This document shows, piece by piece, positions 44,457 through 53,840 of a stretch of 57,766 nt of DNA. Made by a program: the position numbers and the translations under genes. Origin of the DNA: Deltaproteobacteria bacterium (GTDB taxonomy: Bacteria > Desulfobacterota > Desulfuromonadia > Geobacterales > DSM-12255); the NCBI GenBank assembly GCA_021849045.1, contig JAJZTK010000007.1:1-57766 (forward strand), in the 5' to 3' direction. The first letter of the stretch is position 1. The number at the start of each line of letters is the position of its first letter. The notes below the pieces were generated by a model, which saw only the letters and a program-made list of their open reading frames with translations, ran no database searches and was not told the DNA's origin.

Positions 44457-45449
44457 TCAGGGGACCCGGACTGAGGCGAGGATTTCAGCGATCATCTGAT
44501 CGGTGGAGATGCGGTCGATGTCGGCCTCATAGGTGGTGATGATCCGGTGGCGCAGCACATCAGGCGCTATCTCCTTGATGTCCTGGGGGACCACATATCC
44601 CCGACCGCGGATGAACGCCAGGGCACGGGAGGCGATTGCCAGAAATATGCTGGCCCGCGGCGACGCCCCGAACTCGATATAGGGGGCGAGGTGCGCCAGG
44701 CCGCACCGGGCTGGGTCCCGGGTGGCGAAGACGATGTCGAGGATGTACTGCTCAATTTTCTCATCCTGGTAAATGGAGTCAACAATGGTCCGCGCTCGCT
44801 GGATCTCTTCCGGATGCATGATCGGCAGCAGTGATGGCCCTTTTGCCGTGCGGGCGGTGCGACGGATGATCTCGCGCTCCTCATCCCAGGTTGGATAGTC
44901 GATGGTGACCTTCAACATGAAGCGGTCCATCTGGGCTTCAGGGAGAGGGTAGGTCCCCTCATGCTCGATCGGGTTCTGGGTGGCCATGACCAGGAACGGT
45001 TCGGGCAGGAGGTGTGAATTGTCACCGATGGTTACCTGGCGTTCCTCCATTGCCTCCAATAGCGCGCTGTGGACCTTGGCCGGTGCCCGGTTCACTTCAT
45101 CGGCCAGGACGATGTTAGCAAAGATGGGCCCCTTCTTCGTAGTGAACACCCCGTCCCGCGGGTTGTAGATGAGGGTTCCGACCAGGTCGGCGGGCAGGAG
45201 GTCGGGAGTGAACTGGATCCTCTGGAAACGGGCGTCGATCAGGCTGGCCAGGGTCTTGACAACGGTGGTCTTTGCCAGGCCCGGGACTCCCTCGATGAGG
45301 AGGTGGCCGTTGGCGAGGAGTGCCACGAGAATCCGCTCCAACAGATGCTGTTGACCAACAATAACGGTTTCGACCGAAGAGATGATCTTTCTGATGAATG
45401 CTCCTTCGGACCGGACCTTCTGGCTTACGGCTTCGATGTGTGCGTTCAA
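44457..45449 (-). CDS. moxR: MoxR-family AAA+ ATPase
   Basis: This 330-aa AAA+ chaperone-like ATPase has Walker A GVPGLAKTT, Walker B NIVLADEVNRAP, sensor-1 MATQNPIEHEGTYPLPEAQ and the arginine finger region DRFMLKV. It starts at TTG, supported by GGAG six bases upstream and by the family's usual N-terminus (VSQKVRSEG...). It is the first gene of seven in the Bat operon and probably remodels the VWA complex encoded behind it. An extended -10 promoter lies about 30 bases upstream. Confidence 0.93.
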   Translation of the reverse strand: MNAHIEAVSQKVRSEGAFIRKIISSVETVIVGQQHLLERILVALLANGHLLIEGVPGLAKTTVVKTLASLIDARFQRIQFTPDLLPADLVGTLIYNPRDGVFTTKKGPIFANIVLADEVNRAPAKVHSALLEAMEERQVTIGDNSHLLPEPFLVMATQNPIEHEGTYPLPEAQMDRFMLKVTIDYPTWDEEREIIRRTARTAKGPSLLPIMHPEEIQRARTIVDSIYQDEKIEQYILDIVFATRDPARCGLAHLAPYIEFGASPRASIFLAIASRALAFIRGRGYVVPQDIKEIAPDVLRHRIITTYEADIDRISTDQMIAEILASVRVP

Positions 45450-45479
45450 TGGTTACTCCGTGCGCAGTTTTGATCATGT

Positions 45480-45509
45480 ATTATACCAAAACAGTTCCCA
45501 AGTACAGAA
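45480..45509 (-). promoter_or_regulatory. Predicted promoter of the MoxR/Bat operon
   Basis: On the minus strand a perfect TATAAT (45485-45480) with an extended TGG, and TTCTGT (45509-45504) at 18-base spacing. The leader to the moxR TTG would be about 25 bases. The HAD gene is divergent, in the same 143-base gap. Confidence 0.6.
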
Positions 45510-45592
45510 CTGGGGCTGCCGGATTCGGAATAGGGCAAAAGAGATGTTCGATCCGTCTTGCCCCGTACACGAAAAAACAGTATCCTCCACCC

Positions 45593-46198
45593 ATGGACAG
45601 GTTACGTGAAAACAATTACTGGGTATTCGACATGGATGGCACCCTGACCCAGCCGGTGCATGATTTTGCCGCTATCCGGAGCGAGTTGGGGATTCCGTCC
45701 GAGGCGGACATCCTCGACTTCCTGGCTGCGCTTCCGGAAGCTGAGGCTGCCAGCCGGCATGCGCGGCTGAACGAGATCGAACTGGAGCTGTCGGCGCGGA
45801 CCGTCGTGGCTCCGGGTGCGGTCCGGCTGGTGGAGTGTCTGGCGCTGCGCGGCGCACGTCTCGGCATTCTTACCCGCAATACCAGGGAAATCGCCCTGGT
45901 TACCCTGTCGCACCTCGGCCTTTTGGACTATTTCGAGCCGGCGGCTATTGTCGGTCGTGACGAAGCCCTTCCCAAGCCTGAACCGGACGGTATCCACAGG
46001 CTCGCTGGCCAGTGGGGTGCGGACCCGACGGCAACGATTATGGTGGGCGATTATCTGTTCGATCTTCAGGCCGGCAAGGCTGCCGGAGCAACCACGATCC
46101 ATGTGGACCGGACCGGCAGCTTCCGTTGGCTGGAGTTTGCCGATCTGGCCGTAGTCTCCCTCGACGAACTGCTCCCGTTGATCGAACCGGCACTATGA
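45593..46198 (+). CDS. HAD-superfamily phosphatase
   Basis: This 201-aa protein has motif I DMDGTLTQ (nucleophile Asp), motif II ILTRNTRE, a lysine in DEALPKPEP and motif IV MVGDYLFDLQAG, with a small helical cap, like phosphoglycolate phosphatase or phosphoserine-type enzymes. Substrate not assignable. The start at 45593 is chosen because motif I then falls at the normal distance; the ribosome site is weak. It is divergent from moxR and followed 34 bases later by the YdcF gene. Confidence 0.86.
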   Translation: MDRLRENNYWVFDMDGTLTQPVHDFAAIRSELGIPSEADILDFLAALPEAEAASRHARLNEIELELSARTVVAPGAVRLVECLALRGARLGILTRNTREIALVTLSHLGLLDYFEPAAIVGRDEALPKPEPDGIHRLAGQWGADPTATIMVGDYLFDLQAGKAAGATTIHVDRTGSFRWLEFADLAVVSLDELLPLIEPAL

Positions 46199-46232
46199 GC
46201 CCTTTCCGGGGTAGACTGCACGGGATCTTGCC

Positions 46233-46988
46233 ATGTTCGCGCTGAAAAAGCTCATCGCTCCCTTTCTGCTGCCACCCGGCATCTTTGTGTTCATCCTAGT
46301 CGGTTACGGGTTTTGGTGCTGCCGGCGCCGCCGGTACGGAGCAGGTCTGGTGACCCTGCTACTCGGGGCGTTTCTCTGGCTGTTGGCCACGGCCCCTGTC
46401 GGCAGCCTGCTGATGCGGGGGTTGGAGGGGCGTTTGACGATACCTCGGCCACTCCGGGGGGATGTTATCATCCTGCTCGGTGGTGGCATCAATGGCTTTG
46501 TCCCTGACCTGACCGGCACCGGTACGCCGTCGGAAGACATGAACGGTCGACTGCTGACGGCCGTGCGTGCCCAGCGGCAACTGGGAGTGCCGGTGATCGT
46601 CTCCGGCGGGGCGGTCTTTGCCGGTCAGCCGGCCGAGGCGCCGGTGGTGCGGCGCTTTCTCCTCGACCTCGGGGTGCCGGCGGAGCAGGTAATCGTCGAG
46701 GCCCAGAGCCGGGACACAATGGAAAACGCCCGCTACTGCCGGGAGATCATCAACCGAAGCGGGTTTCGGCAGCCGTTGCTGGTCACGTCCGCCTACCACA
46801 TGCCACGCTCTCTTGCCGCGTTCCGCAAGGCAGGGGTGACAGTAACCCCTTTGCCGGCCCAATTTGCCACCGGTGGCGGCGAACCGTTCCTCTGGGTGCA
46901 TTGGCTGCCCGAAGCCGGGGCGCTGCATCGTTCGTCAAAGGCGTTGCACGAGTACCTGGGGCTGCTCTGGTACCGGTTGTCCGGGTAG
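46233..46988 (+). CDS. YdcF/ElyC-like DUF218 membrane protein
   Basis: This 251-aa protein has two N-terminal TM helices (FLLPPGIFVFILVGYGFW and GLVTLLLGAFLWLLATAP) followed by a periplasmic DUF218 domain with VIILLGGGING, VSGGAVFAG, EAQSRDTMENA and VTSAYHMPRSLAAF. ElyC-type proteins influence lipid-carrier use in peptidoglycan and polysaccharide synthesis. It is probably cotranscribed with the HAD gene. Confidence 0.88.
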   Translation: MFALKKLIAPFLLPPGIFVFILVGYGFWCCRRRRYGAGLVTLLLGAFLWLLATAPVGSLLMRGLEGRLTIPRPLRGDVIILLGGGINGFVPDLTGTGTPSEDMNGRLLTAVRAQRQLGVPVIVSGGAVFAGQPAEAPVVRRFLLDLGVPAEQVIVEAQSRDTMENARYCREIINRSGFRQPLLVTSAYHMPRSLAAFRKAGVTVTPLPAQFATGGGEPFLWVHWLPEAGALHRSSKALHEYLGLLWYRLSG

Positions 46989-47064
46989 CCTTGCAGGAAA
47001 CGCTGCATGGTGCCGGCGATATGATACACTTTTGCCAGATGTATACATTGAAAGGAGAACGTAT

Positions 47065-47514
47065 ATGGCAATACAGTCAATGGTTTGTCGGTTGCTGGTG
47101 GCTGGCATCGTGACGATGACGGCTGTTCCGGCGATGGCGGGAGGCCCTGCGTGGGAACTGCTGGATTCGGCGCCGAACCATTCGGAGTTTTTCTACGACA
47201 AGGCCGGGGTGAAAAAGCTGCCGGCAGGCATCGTAACGGTAACCGCCAAGGTAGCCTATGCTCCCGAGGGGCGGCAGGAGGTAGTTGATACCCTCAAGAA
47301 CGAGAAGTACGAAGCCCTTTCCTATTCCCTCTATTCCTATGAGATCAACTGTGCCAAAGGGGAGAGCAGGCTTGTGTCGGTGAAACATGCCAACGCACAA
47401 GGTGGGGCGATTGCCGAGTTCAGCCTGGCGGGCAAGGCAGAGTGGGAGGAGATACCGATCGGGTCGCGGCTCGATATGGTGGTGGACGAAGAGTGCCCGG
47501 TCCCTGCTCGTTGA
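47065..47514 (+). CDS. Small secreted protein, surface-adhesin-E-like
   Basis: This 149-aa protein has a signal peptide (VCRLLVAGIVTMTAVPAMA) and a single beta-rich domain beginning WELLDSAPNHSEFFYDKAGV, which resembles the surface-adhesin E family. AAAGGAG eight bases upstream fixes the start. It probably sits in the periplasm or outer membrane. It is convergent with the chemoreceptor gene, and both end at a shared hairpin. Function unknown. Confidence 0.68.
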   Translation: MAIQSMVCRLLVAGIVTMTAVPAMAGGPAWELLDSAPNHSEFFYDKAGVKKLPAGIVTVTAKVAYAPEGRQEVVDTLKNEKYEALSYSLYSYEINCAKGESRLVSVKHANAQGGAIAEFSLAGKAEWEEIPIGSRLDMVVDEECPVPAR

Positions 47515-47539
47515 CCGATGCCAGTCGGTAAGGGTGGTA

Positions 47540-47580
47540 ATGTAAAAGGCCCCGGCAGCTTCTGCCGGGGCCTTTTACAT
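47540..47580. terminator. Perfect 19-bp bidirectional hairpin terminator
   Basis: Arms 47540-47558 and 47562-47580 are exact reverse complements with a 3-base loop; a GC core (GGCCCCGGCAG) is flanked by TTTT/AAAA on the outside, serving the adhesin-E-like gene (+) and the chemoreceptor (-). Confidence 0.92.
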
Positions 47581-47599
47581 GGACGGGACGAATGCTCGG

Positions 47600-49297
47600 C
47601 TAGAGTCGGAACCGTTTCACCATCTCCTGCAGCTCAACCGAAAGCTTGGAGAGCTGCGACGAGGCGAGGGATATCTCATTGGAGCTGTGGGCGCTTTGCT
47701 GAACCGTGTCCGATATCTGATGGATGTTGTTGGAAATTTCCCGGGTGGTTGCCGTCTGTTCCTCGGCAGCGGTGGCGATCTGGTTGATCTGGCCGGTCAC
47801 CTCGTTGATCTGGGACAGGATCTCCTCCAGGGCCTGACCCGACCTGGCAGCCTCCGACGTTCCCCGTTCCACCTCGTTGACCCCCTCCACCATTGCCGAT
47901 ACCGCCAGTTTCGTCTCGCCCTGGATGCTCTTGATCATTTCGCCGATTTCCCGGGTCGCCTTGGTGGTCCGTTCTGCCAGTGCCCTGACTTCGTCCGCCA
48001 CCACGGCAAAGCCGCGCCCCTGCTCGCCGGCCCTTGCCGCTTCGATGGCGGCGTTCAGGGCCAGCAGGTTGGTCTGGTCCGCAATGTCCTCAATAGTGGC
48101 AACAATGGCGCCGATCTGATCGGAGCGGGTGCCGAGTTGCTCCACCACACCTGCTGAACTGCGCACCTTGTCGGCGATCCGGTTCATCCCTTCGACCGTA
48201 TTCCTGACGATGACCGCACCGTTCTGGGCCGCCTGGCTGGCATGGCTGGAGCTTTCGGCAGCATGGTGGCAGTTGTTGGCGATGTCCGAACTGGTCGCCG
48301 ACATCTCTTCGCTGGCCGTGGCCACGGTCTCCGCCTGGCTCACCACCTCGTGGGAGCCATCCGCTGTGTTCTGGGCGTTGGCGTGGAGTTCGACCGATGC
48401 TGCCGAGACCTCTTGGGCGCTCTTGTTAACCATGTCCATGATCTGTCGCAGGTTTTCCACCATGGTCTTCATCGCCCCGTAGACACCGCCATTTGCCTTG
48501 TCGAAGCGGACGGTCAGGTCACCTTCGGCCACCAGCTTGGCAATCTCCTCCAACTGCTCCGGTTCGGTGCCGAGGCGACCAATCAGGCGCTTGGTCGTGA
48601 CGAGGGATATGACGGCAATAACAATTAGCAAAGTTATGGTTGCCCCGACGATCAGATAAACCCCTTCGATCAGATGCCTCCTGTTGTCATCAGAGGCTTT
48701 CTTGATGATCGCCTCCAGGTCGTCCACGTAATTGCCGGTGCCGATAACCCAGCCGAAGGGCTGGAATTGCAGCGAGTAGCTCCGTTTGGGGAACGGCTTG
48801 GGGTCGCCCGGTCTGGGGAACCAGTAATCGGTGAAATCGCCCCCCGGCTTCATGCCGTTCCTGATGATCTCCTGAATAAAATACTTCCCTTTGGCATCCT
48901 GAAGGTTGTAGCGGTTCTTCCCCTCTATCTCCTTCCCCATCATTGCCACGTTGACCCCTTCGGTGGTGTCGGCCCAGAAGTAGCCGTCCTTGCCGAACTT
49001 CATGTTCCGGAGCAGATCGGCTCCCTGTCTTTTCGCCTCGTCCAGGGAAAATTCGCCTTTCTGGTGGCGCTCGAAGATCCGCTGCAGCATGCTGACCGCC
49101 GCTTCCACCTGGCTCCTGGCCTGGGTGTCGAAGTCGCTGTAGAGCGTTTTTCGATACGAGTCGACGAAGGAGTTGAAGACATCCAGGTTTTCCTTCATGG
49201 CGAGGAGGCTGGTGACCACGGCCAGGGTTATGCAGCTGGCAAGGACCAGGGCAAGGATCTTGGCGCCAAAACCGAATTGTGTGCGTGATGATGTCAT
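47600..49297 (-). CDS. Methyl-accepting chemotaxis protein with sCache domain
   Basis: This 565-aa receptor has TM1 near residue 15, a periplasmic single Cache domain (sCache_2 type; [41 protein letters not shown]) to about 205, TM2 at 212-236, HAMP, and a signalling coiled coil with the tip [20 protein letters not shown]. Cache domains usually sense small organic acids or other metabolites. The ATG at 49297 has GGAGG seven bases upstream. Its signalling half is closely similar to the receptor at 5944, while the sensor is unrelated. Confidence 0.92.
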   Translation of the reverse strand: MTSSRTQFGFGAKILALVLASCITLAVVTSLLAMKENLDVFNSFVDSYRKTLYSDFDTQARSQVEAAVSMLQRIFERHQKGEFSLDEAKRQGADLLRNMKFGKDGYFWADTTEGVNVAMMGKEIEGKNRYNLQDAKGKYFIQEIIRNGMKPGGDFTDYWFPRPGDPKPFPKRSYSLQFQPFGWVIGTGNYVDDLEAIIKKASDDNRRHLIEGVYLIVGATITLLIVIAVISLVTTKRLIGRLGTEPEQLEEIAKLVAEGDLTVRFDKANGGVYGAMKTMVENLRQIMDMVNKSAQEVSAASVELHANAQNTADGSHEVVSQAETVATASEEMSATSSDIANNCHHAAESSSHASQAAQNGAVIVRNTVEGMNRIADKVRSSAGVVEQLGTRSDQIGAIVATIEDIADQTNLLALNAAIEAARAGEQGRGFAVVADEVRALAERTTKATREIGEMIKSIQGETKLAVSAMVEGVNEVERGTSEAARSGQALEEILSQINEVTGQINQIATAAEEQTATTREISNNIHQISDTVQQSAHSSNEISLASSQLSKLSVELQEMVKRFRL

Positions 49298-49640
49298 AAT
49301 AATGCCTCCATAAAACAAGATTTCATTTCTGTGACGACGTTGTATCTACTTGGTTGGAATAGTTGGCTAGTGAGTAATTACTTAATAATTTCACGCTAAA
49401 CTAAGGATGTTGTCTGAGTTTTTGTATACTATTGGCCAATGGCTCGAGAGCTTTAATGTTCTGAGAAAAATGTATACAAATTCAAAAAATCAAATATATG
49501 GTTGGTGTCGAGGGCGTTTGTATCGTCGCATGTGGAGGGGGTGCAAGCCAGATCGGGGTAGCGTGTTGACGGTCAATTCATATATTCTGAATGACATTAT
49601 GGGCGGGAGGGCACGCAACACCGCGAAACTGGTAATGAAC
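49298..49640. other. AT-rich gap, no gene seen
   Basis: This part of the gap between the divergent chemoreceptor and response-regulator genes is AT-rich compared with its neighbours. A 95-codon open frame (49407-49694) has no ribosome site, odd composition and no recognisable family, so I do not call it. A 10-base palindrome ATTGGCCAAT lies at 49431-49440. Confidence 0.5.
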
Positions 49641-49669
49641 TTGACACCTCCCAGCCTTTGTGCTAGCTT
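49641..49669 (+). promoter_or_regulatory. Predicted sigma-70 promoter of the response regulator gene
   Basis: Exact TTGACA (49641-49646), a 17-base spacer, then TAGCTT (49664-49669) with an extended TGC. It gives a leader of about 65 bases. Confidence 0.65.
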
Positions 49670-49740
49670 TTCCGGGCCTGTCCCGTCTAATTGAGCGGTC
49701 GTTTGGGGGCGGTGTGTCACAGAACAGCCAGGGAGGCTAC

Positions 49741-50925
49741 ATGAGCAACAAACTGCTCCTCGCCGATGACAGCGTCACCATTCAAAAAGTTGTTGGGATT
49801 ATCTTTTCAAACGAAGATTACGAGCTTGCCGTTGTTGACAACGGCAACGCCGCCCTGGAAAAAGCCCGGGAGTCTCACCCCGATATTATGCTGGTGGATG
49901 CCCTTATGCCGGGAATTAACGGCTACGAGGTCTGCCAGGAGATCCGCCGGGATCCGGCACTGAAAAACACCCCTCTGTTGCTCCTTACCGGTGCCTTCGA
50001 ACCGTTCGACGAGGACAAGGCCCGCCAGTGCGGTGCCGATGATTTCATCAGCAAGCCATTTGATTCCCAGAGCCTCATCGAGAGCGTCAAGAAGCTGATT
50101 GCTCTCGGTCGGGAGCGTGCCACGGTTACTGGTGAACAGACGCCGCCGGTTCAAGTCGCTGCACCGGCATCAGATTGGGCAGTACAGGAACTTGTCGAGC
50201 TTCCCCCCGAGCCGTTGGCTGCCGCAGTATCACCTGCGACCGGGGCTGTTGCCGAGCCGACCCCGGCGGCGGCAGAGGATGATCTGTGGGGCGCTTTCGA
50301 GCTTGAGGCGGGCGGTGCCGAACCGGTCGTTGAGACTGTCGGCGAAGAGGCGGTCGAGGCCGGGTTCGAGGAACTGTCTGCCGACGACGCCTTCTCATTT
50401 GCCGAGCCTGGACCGGTTCCCGAACCGGCAGCAGTCGACTTCGGGTCGAACTGGGTGCCGGTGGGGGAACAGGAGTTCGGCCGCGACGAACCTTCTCCGG
50501 TCCAACCGGCCCCATCGCTCGCTTCAGTACCATTGGCTGCGGTTTCCGTTGATGCCGTGGAACCAAGCTCTTTTCCCGAAACATCCTTTACCGCCAGTGT
50601 GGTGGAGCCATCTGCTTTTGGCGGCTTCGAGGGGGGGGGCGAGCCGGTATCCGCAGCCATTCCTATGGAGCCGCTTTTTACCCCTGAAGAAGAATTCGTA
50701 CCCGCCCCTGCGGCCATGGTGTCCACTGAGCCGGCAGCCGAGCCCGCGGCGGTGTCGGCCATTCCGGCTACGGTAGCCCTGGACGAGGGTCAGCTCAAGG
50801 CTCTTCTGGCCAGTGTTTCCCGTGAGGTGATCGAAAAGATCGTCTGGGAAGTGGTGCCCGATCTGGCCGAGACCATCATCAAGGAAGAGATAAGGAAGAT
50901 CAAGGAAGGGCTTGGTAACCAGTGA
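49741..50925 (+). CDS. Response regulator with long acidic tail
   Basis: This 394-aa protein has an N-terminal receiver domain (residues 1-120; Asp53 in LVDALMPG, Lys in ISKPF), a low-complexity Pro/Ala/Glu-rich linker of about 220 residues, and a conserved-looking C-terminal helix (EVIEKIVWEVVPDLAETIIK). It has no DNA-binding or enzymatic domain. The arrangement is common in delta-proteobacterial regulators that act by protein contact. AGGGAGG precedes the ATG. A terminator follows. Confidence 0.85.
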   Translation: MSNKLLLADDSVTIQKVVGIIFSNEDYELAVVDNGNAALEKARESHPDIMLVDALMPGINGYEVCQEIRRDPALKNTPLLLLTGAFEPFDEDKARQCGADDFISKPFDSQSLIESVKKLIALGRERATVTGEQTPPVQVAAPASDWAVQELVELPPEPLAAAVSPATGAVAEPTPAAAEDDLWGAFELEAGGAEPVVETVGEEAVEAGFEELSADDAFSFAEPGPVPEPAAVDFGSNWVPVGEQEFGRDEPSPVQPAPSLASVPLAAVSVDAVEPSSFPETSFTASVVEPSAFGGFEGGGEPVSAAIPMEPLFTPEEEFVPAPAAMVSTEPAAEPAAVSAIPATVALDEGQLKALLASVSREVIEKIVWEVVPDLAETIIKEEIRKIKEGLGNQ

Positions 50926-50965
50926 ACTCGTAACTGGTGACTGGTACAATCGTTACCCAAAAGAG

Positions 50966-50993
50966 CGGGGGATTTCGTATCCCCCGTTTTTTT
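50966..50993 (+). terminator. Rho-independent terminator before valS
   Basis: CGGGGGAT (50966-50973) pairs with ATCCCCCG (50979-50986) around TTCGT and is followed by seven T residues. It closes the response-regulator unit only 35 bases before the valS start. Confidence 0.92.
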
Positions 50994-51027
50994 CATACAT
51001 TACATAGATACGATGAGAGGTCGGACG

Positions 51028-53757
51028 ATGGAGCAGCAGGAACTGGCAAAGGTCTACGAACCCCGGGCCGTTGAGGAGAAATGGTACGGGGTCTGGGAGC
51101 AAAGCGGCTATTTTCGCGCAACGGCACCATCCGAGAAGAAACCGTACAGCATTGTCATCCCTCCGCCGAACGTCACCGGCGCCCTGCACATGGGGCATGC
51201 TCTGAACAACACCCTGCAGGATATTCTCTGCCGCTGGAAGCGGATGCAGGGCTACAATGTCCTCTGGATGCCCGGCACCGACCATGCCGGCATTGCCACG
51301 CAGAACGTGGTGGAGCGCCAGCTGGCGGCCCAGAAGAAGGATCGCCATGAACTCGGCCGGGAGGCGTTCATCGAGCGGGTCTGGAAGTGGAAGGCGGAGT
51401 CCGGCGGGCAGATCATCGGCCAGTTGAAGCGTCTGGGCGCCTCCTGCGACTGGGAACGGGAACGTTTCACCATGGACGAGGGGCTTTCCAGGGCAGTACG
51501 TACGGTCTTTGTCAGGCTGCATCAGGAAGGTCTGATCTACCGCGACAACCGGCTGATCAACTGGTGCCCCCGCTGCCACACCGCCCTCTCGGATATCGAG
51601 GTCGAGCACGAGGATAAGAAGGGGCATCTCTGGCATATCCGCTACCCGGTCGTCGGCGCCCCGGGCCGGTTCGTGACCGTGGCCACCACGAGGCCGGAGA
51701 CCATGCTGGGAGACACGGCCGTGGCCGTGCATCCGGATGACGAGCGGTATTGCGACCTGGTCGGGAAGACTGTCGTGCTCCCCCTGATCAACCGGGAGAT
51801 CCCGGTGGTGGCCGACGAATACGTCGACCGGGAGTTCGGTACCGGGGTGGTGAAGATTACGCCGGCCCATGACTTCAACGACTTCGAAGTGGGGGTCCGG
51901 CACGGGCTGGACAAGATCAACGTCTTCGACGAGTCCGGCATCATCAACGCCGCCGGCCGGCAGTACGAGGGGCTTGACCGGTTCGAGGCCCGCAAGAGGA
52001 TCGTTGCCGATCTGGAGGAGGCGGGGCTGCTGGTGAAGATCGACGACCACGCCATGGCGGTCGGCGGCTGCTACCGCTGCAAGACGGTGGTCGAGCCGTA
52101 TCTGTCGCTGCAGTGGTACGTCAAGGTCGGCCCGCTGGCCGAGCGGGCACTGGCTGCAGTCAGGGATGGTCGGACCCGCATCCTTCCCAAGCAGTGGGAG
52201 AATACCTATTACGACTGGATGGAGAACATCCGCGACTGGTGCATCTCGCGCCAGATCTGGTGGGGCCACCGGATTCCGGCCTGGTTCTGCGATCACTGCG
52301 GTGAGGTGACCGTAGGGATGGATGATCCGACGACCTGCTGCAAGTGCGGCAGTGACGAGATCCGCCAGGAGACCGATGTGCTGGACACCTGGTTTTCCTC
52401 GGCCCTCTGGCCGTTCTCCACCATGGGGTGGCCGGACAAGACCCCGGAATTGGCGGCGTTCTACCCCACTTCCTGCCTGGTGACCGGGTTTGATATCCTC
52501 TTCTTCTGGGTCGCCCGGATGATGATGATGGGTCTGCACTTCATGGACGAGGTGCCGTTCAGGGACGTCTACATCCATGCCCTGGTGCGGGACGCCCAGG
52601 GGCAGAAGATGAGCAAGTCCAAGGGGAACGTCATCGATCCGCTGACGGTCATCGACCAGTACGGCACCGATGCCTTCCGCTTTACCCTGGCCGCTTTTGC
52701 CGCCCAGGGGCGTGACATCAAGCTGGCCGAGGAGCGGATCGCCGGCTATCGGAACTTTGCCAACAAGATCTGGAACGCTGCCCGCTTTGCCCTGATGAAC
52801 CTGCAGGGATTCGATCCGGAGAGTGACGACCCGGCCATTGCCCAACTGCGCCATTTCTTCTTCACCGCGACGCCGGGCAAGGAGTATCCGGAGGAGGAAG
52901 CGCGTCTGCCGCTGGCCAATGCGGATCGCTGGATACTGTACCGCCTCCACAACGCGGCGATTGAAGTCAACACCTCTCTGGAGGGGTACTATTTCAACAG
53001 CGCCGCCAATGCGCTCTACCAGTTCACCTGGAGCGAGTTCTGCGACTGGTACATCGAGCTGATCAAAAATGACCTCTACGCCGGCAGTCCGGAGCGGAAG
53101 GCGACCGCCCAGTATGTTCTCTGGTACGTACTGGAGCACCTGCTCAGGCTGCTCCACCCCTTCATGCCGTTTGTCACGGAAGAGATCTGGCAGGTGCTGC
53201 CGGGAAACAAGGCGAACGAGAGCATTATGCTCGCCCCCTATCCCGAGCCGCAGGCGATCTGGGACTTTCAGGGAGAGGCAACGGCCATGGAACTGGTCAT
53301 GGATGTCATCCGGGCGATCCGGACCATCCGCGGCGAGATGGAGGTGGCGCCTTCCAGGGAGATTGCAGCCATCCTTGAGTGCGGTTCCGACGCCAGTCGG
53401 AGTCTGCTCAAGCAGAATGAGGGGTACATCGTTTCCCTGGCCCGCCTGGCGAGCCTGGCCATCGGCAGCGGGCTGGATCTGCCCGAAGATGCGGCACTGC
53501 AGGTTGCCGGTGATGTAAAGATCGTGGTGCCGCTCAGGGGGCTGGTGGACGTGGAGGAAGAGGAAAAGCGTCTCCTCAAGGAGATCGGCAAGGCAGACAA
53601 GGATATCGAGTTCCTGGAGAAGAAGCTGGCCAACCCGAGCTTCGTCGAGCGCGCCCCTGCCGATATCGTGGCCAAGGAGCAGGAAAAGCTGGCCGAGTTC
53701 GGGGAGAAGAAGCGACTGCTGGAAGAGAGCCTCGTCAAGATCCGCAAGTTGAAATAA
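51028..53757 (+). CDS. valS: Valyl-tRNA synthetase
   Basis: This 909-aa class I aminoacyl-tRNA synthetase has the HIGH-type motif PPPNVTGALHMGHAL near residue 45, the CP1 editing domain with TTRPETMLGDTAV, a zinc-like cluster (CDHCGEV, CCKCGSD), the KMSKS loop in GQKMSKSKGN, and the C-terminal coiled coil (VDVEEEEKRLLKEIGKADKD) characteristic of ValRS. The ATG at 51028 has GAGG at good distance; an in-frame ATG at 51013 lacks one. Confidence 0.97.
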   Translation: MEQQELAKVYEPRAVEEKWYGVWEQSGYFRATAPSEKKPYSIVIPPPNVTGALHMGHALNNTLQDILCRWKRMQGYNVLWMPGTDHAGIATQNVVERQLAAQKKDRHELGREAFIERVWKWKAESGGQIIGQLKRLGASCDWERERFTMDEGLSRAVRTVFVRLHQEGLIYRDNRLINWCPRCHTALSDIEVEHEDKKGHLWHIRYPVVGAPGRFVTVATTRPETMLGDTAVAVHPDDERYCDLVGKTVVLPLINREIPVVADEYVDREFGTGVVKITPAHDFNDFEVGVRHGLDKINVFDESGIINAAGRQYEGLDRFEARKRIVADLEEAGLLVKIDDHAMAVGGCYRCKTVVEPYLSLQWYVKVGPLAERALAAVRDGRTRILPKQWENTYYDWMENIRDWCISRQIWWGHRIPAWFCDHCGEVTVGMDDPTTCCKCGSDEIRQETDVLDTWFSSALWPFSTMGWPDKTPELAAFYPTSCLVTGFDILFFWVARMMMMGLHFMDEVPFRDVYIHALVRDAQGQKMSKSKGNVIDPLTVIDQYGTDAFRFTLAAFAAQGRDIKLAEERIAGYRNFANKIWNAARFALMNLQGFDPESDDPAIAQLRHFFFTATPGKEYPEEEARLPLANADRWILYRLHNAAIEVNTSLEGYYFNSAANALYQFTWSEFCDWYIELIKNDLYAGSPERKATAQYVLWYVLEHLLRLLHPFMPFVTEEIWQVLPGNKANESIMLAPYPEPQAIWDFQGEATAMELVMDVIRAIRTIRGEMEVAPSREIAAILECGSDASRSLLKQNEGYIVSLARLASLAIGSGLDLPEDAALQVAGDVKIVVPLRGLVDVEEEEKRLLKEIGKADKDIEFLEKKLANPSFVERAPADIVAKEQEKLAEFGEKKRLLEESLVKIRKLK

Positions 53758-53840
53758 CAGCGGGAACGGGATAAGGGCACCGGGATTGGCAATGCTTCTG
53801 TTGTCCCCGGCCCCTCGTCCCCGGTCTCTGGAGTAATACA

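Noticed and set aside
49407-49694. 95-codon open frame in the AT-rich gap
   Set aside because: No ribosome site and no recognisable motif. It also spans the predicted promoter of the next gene.
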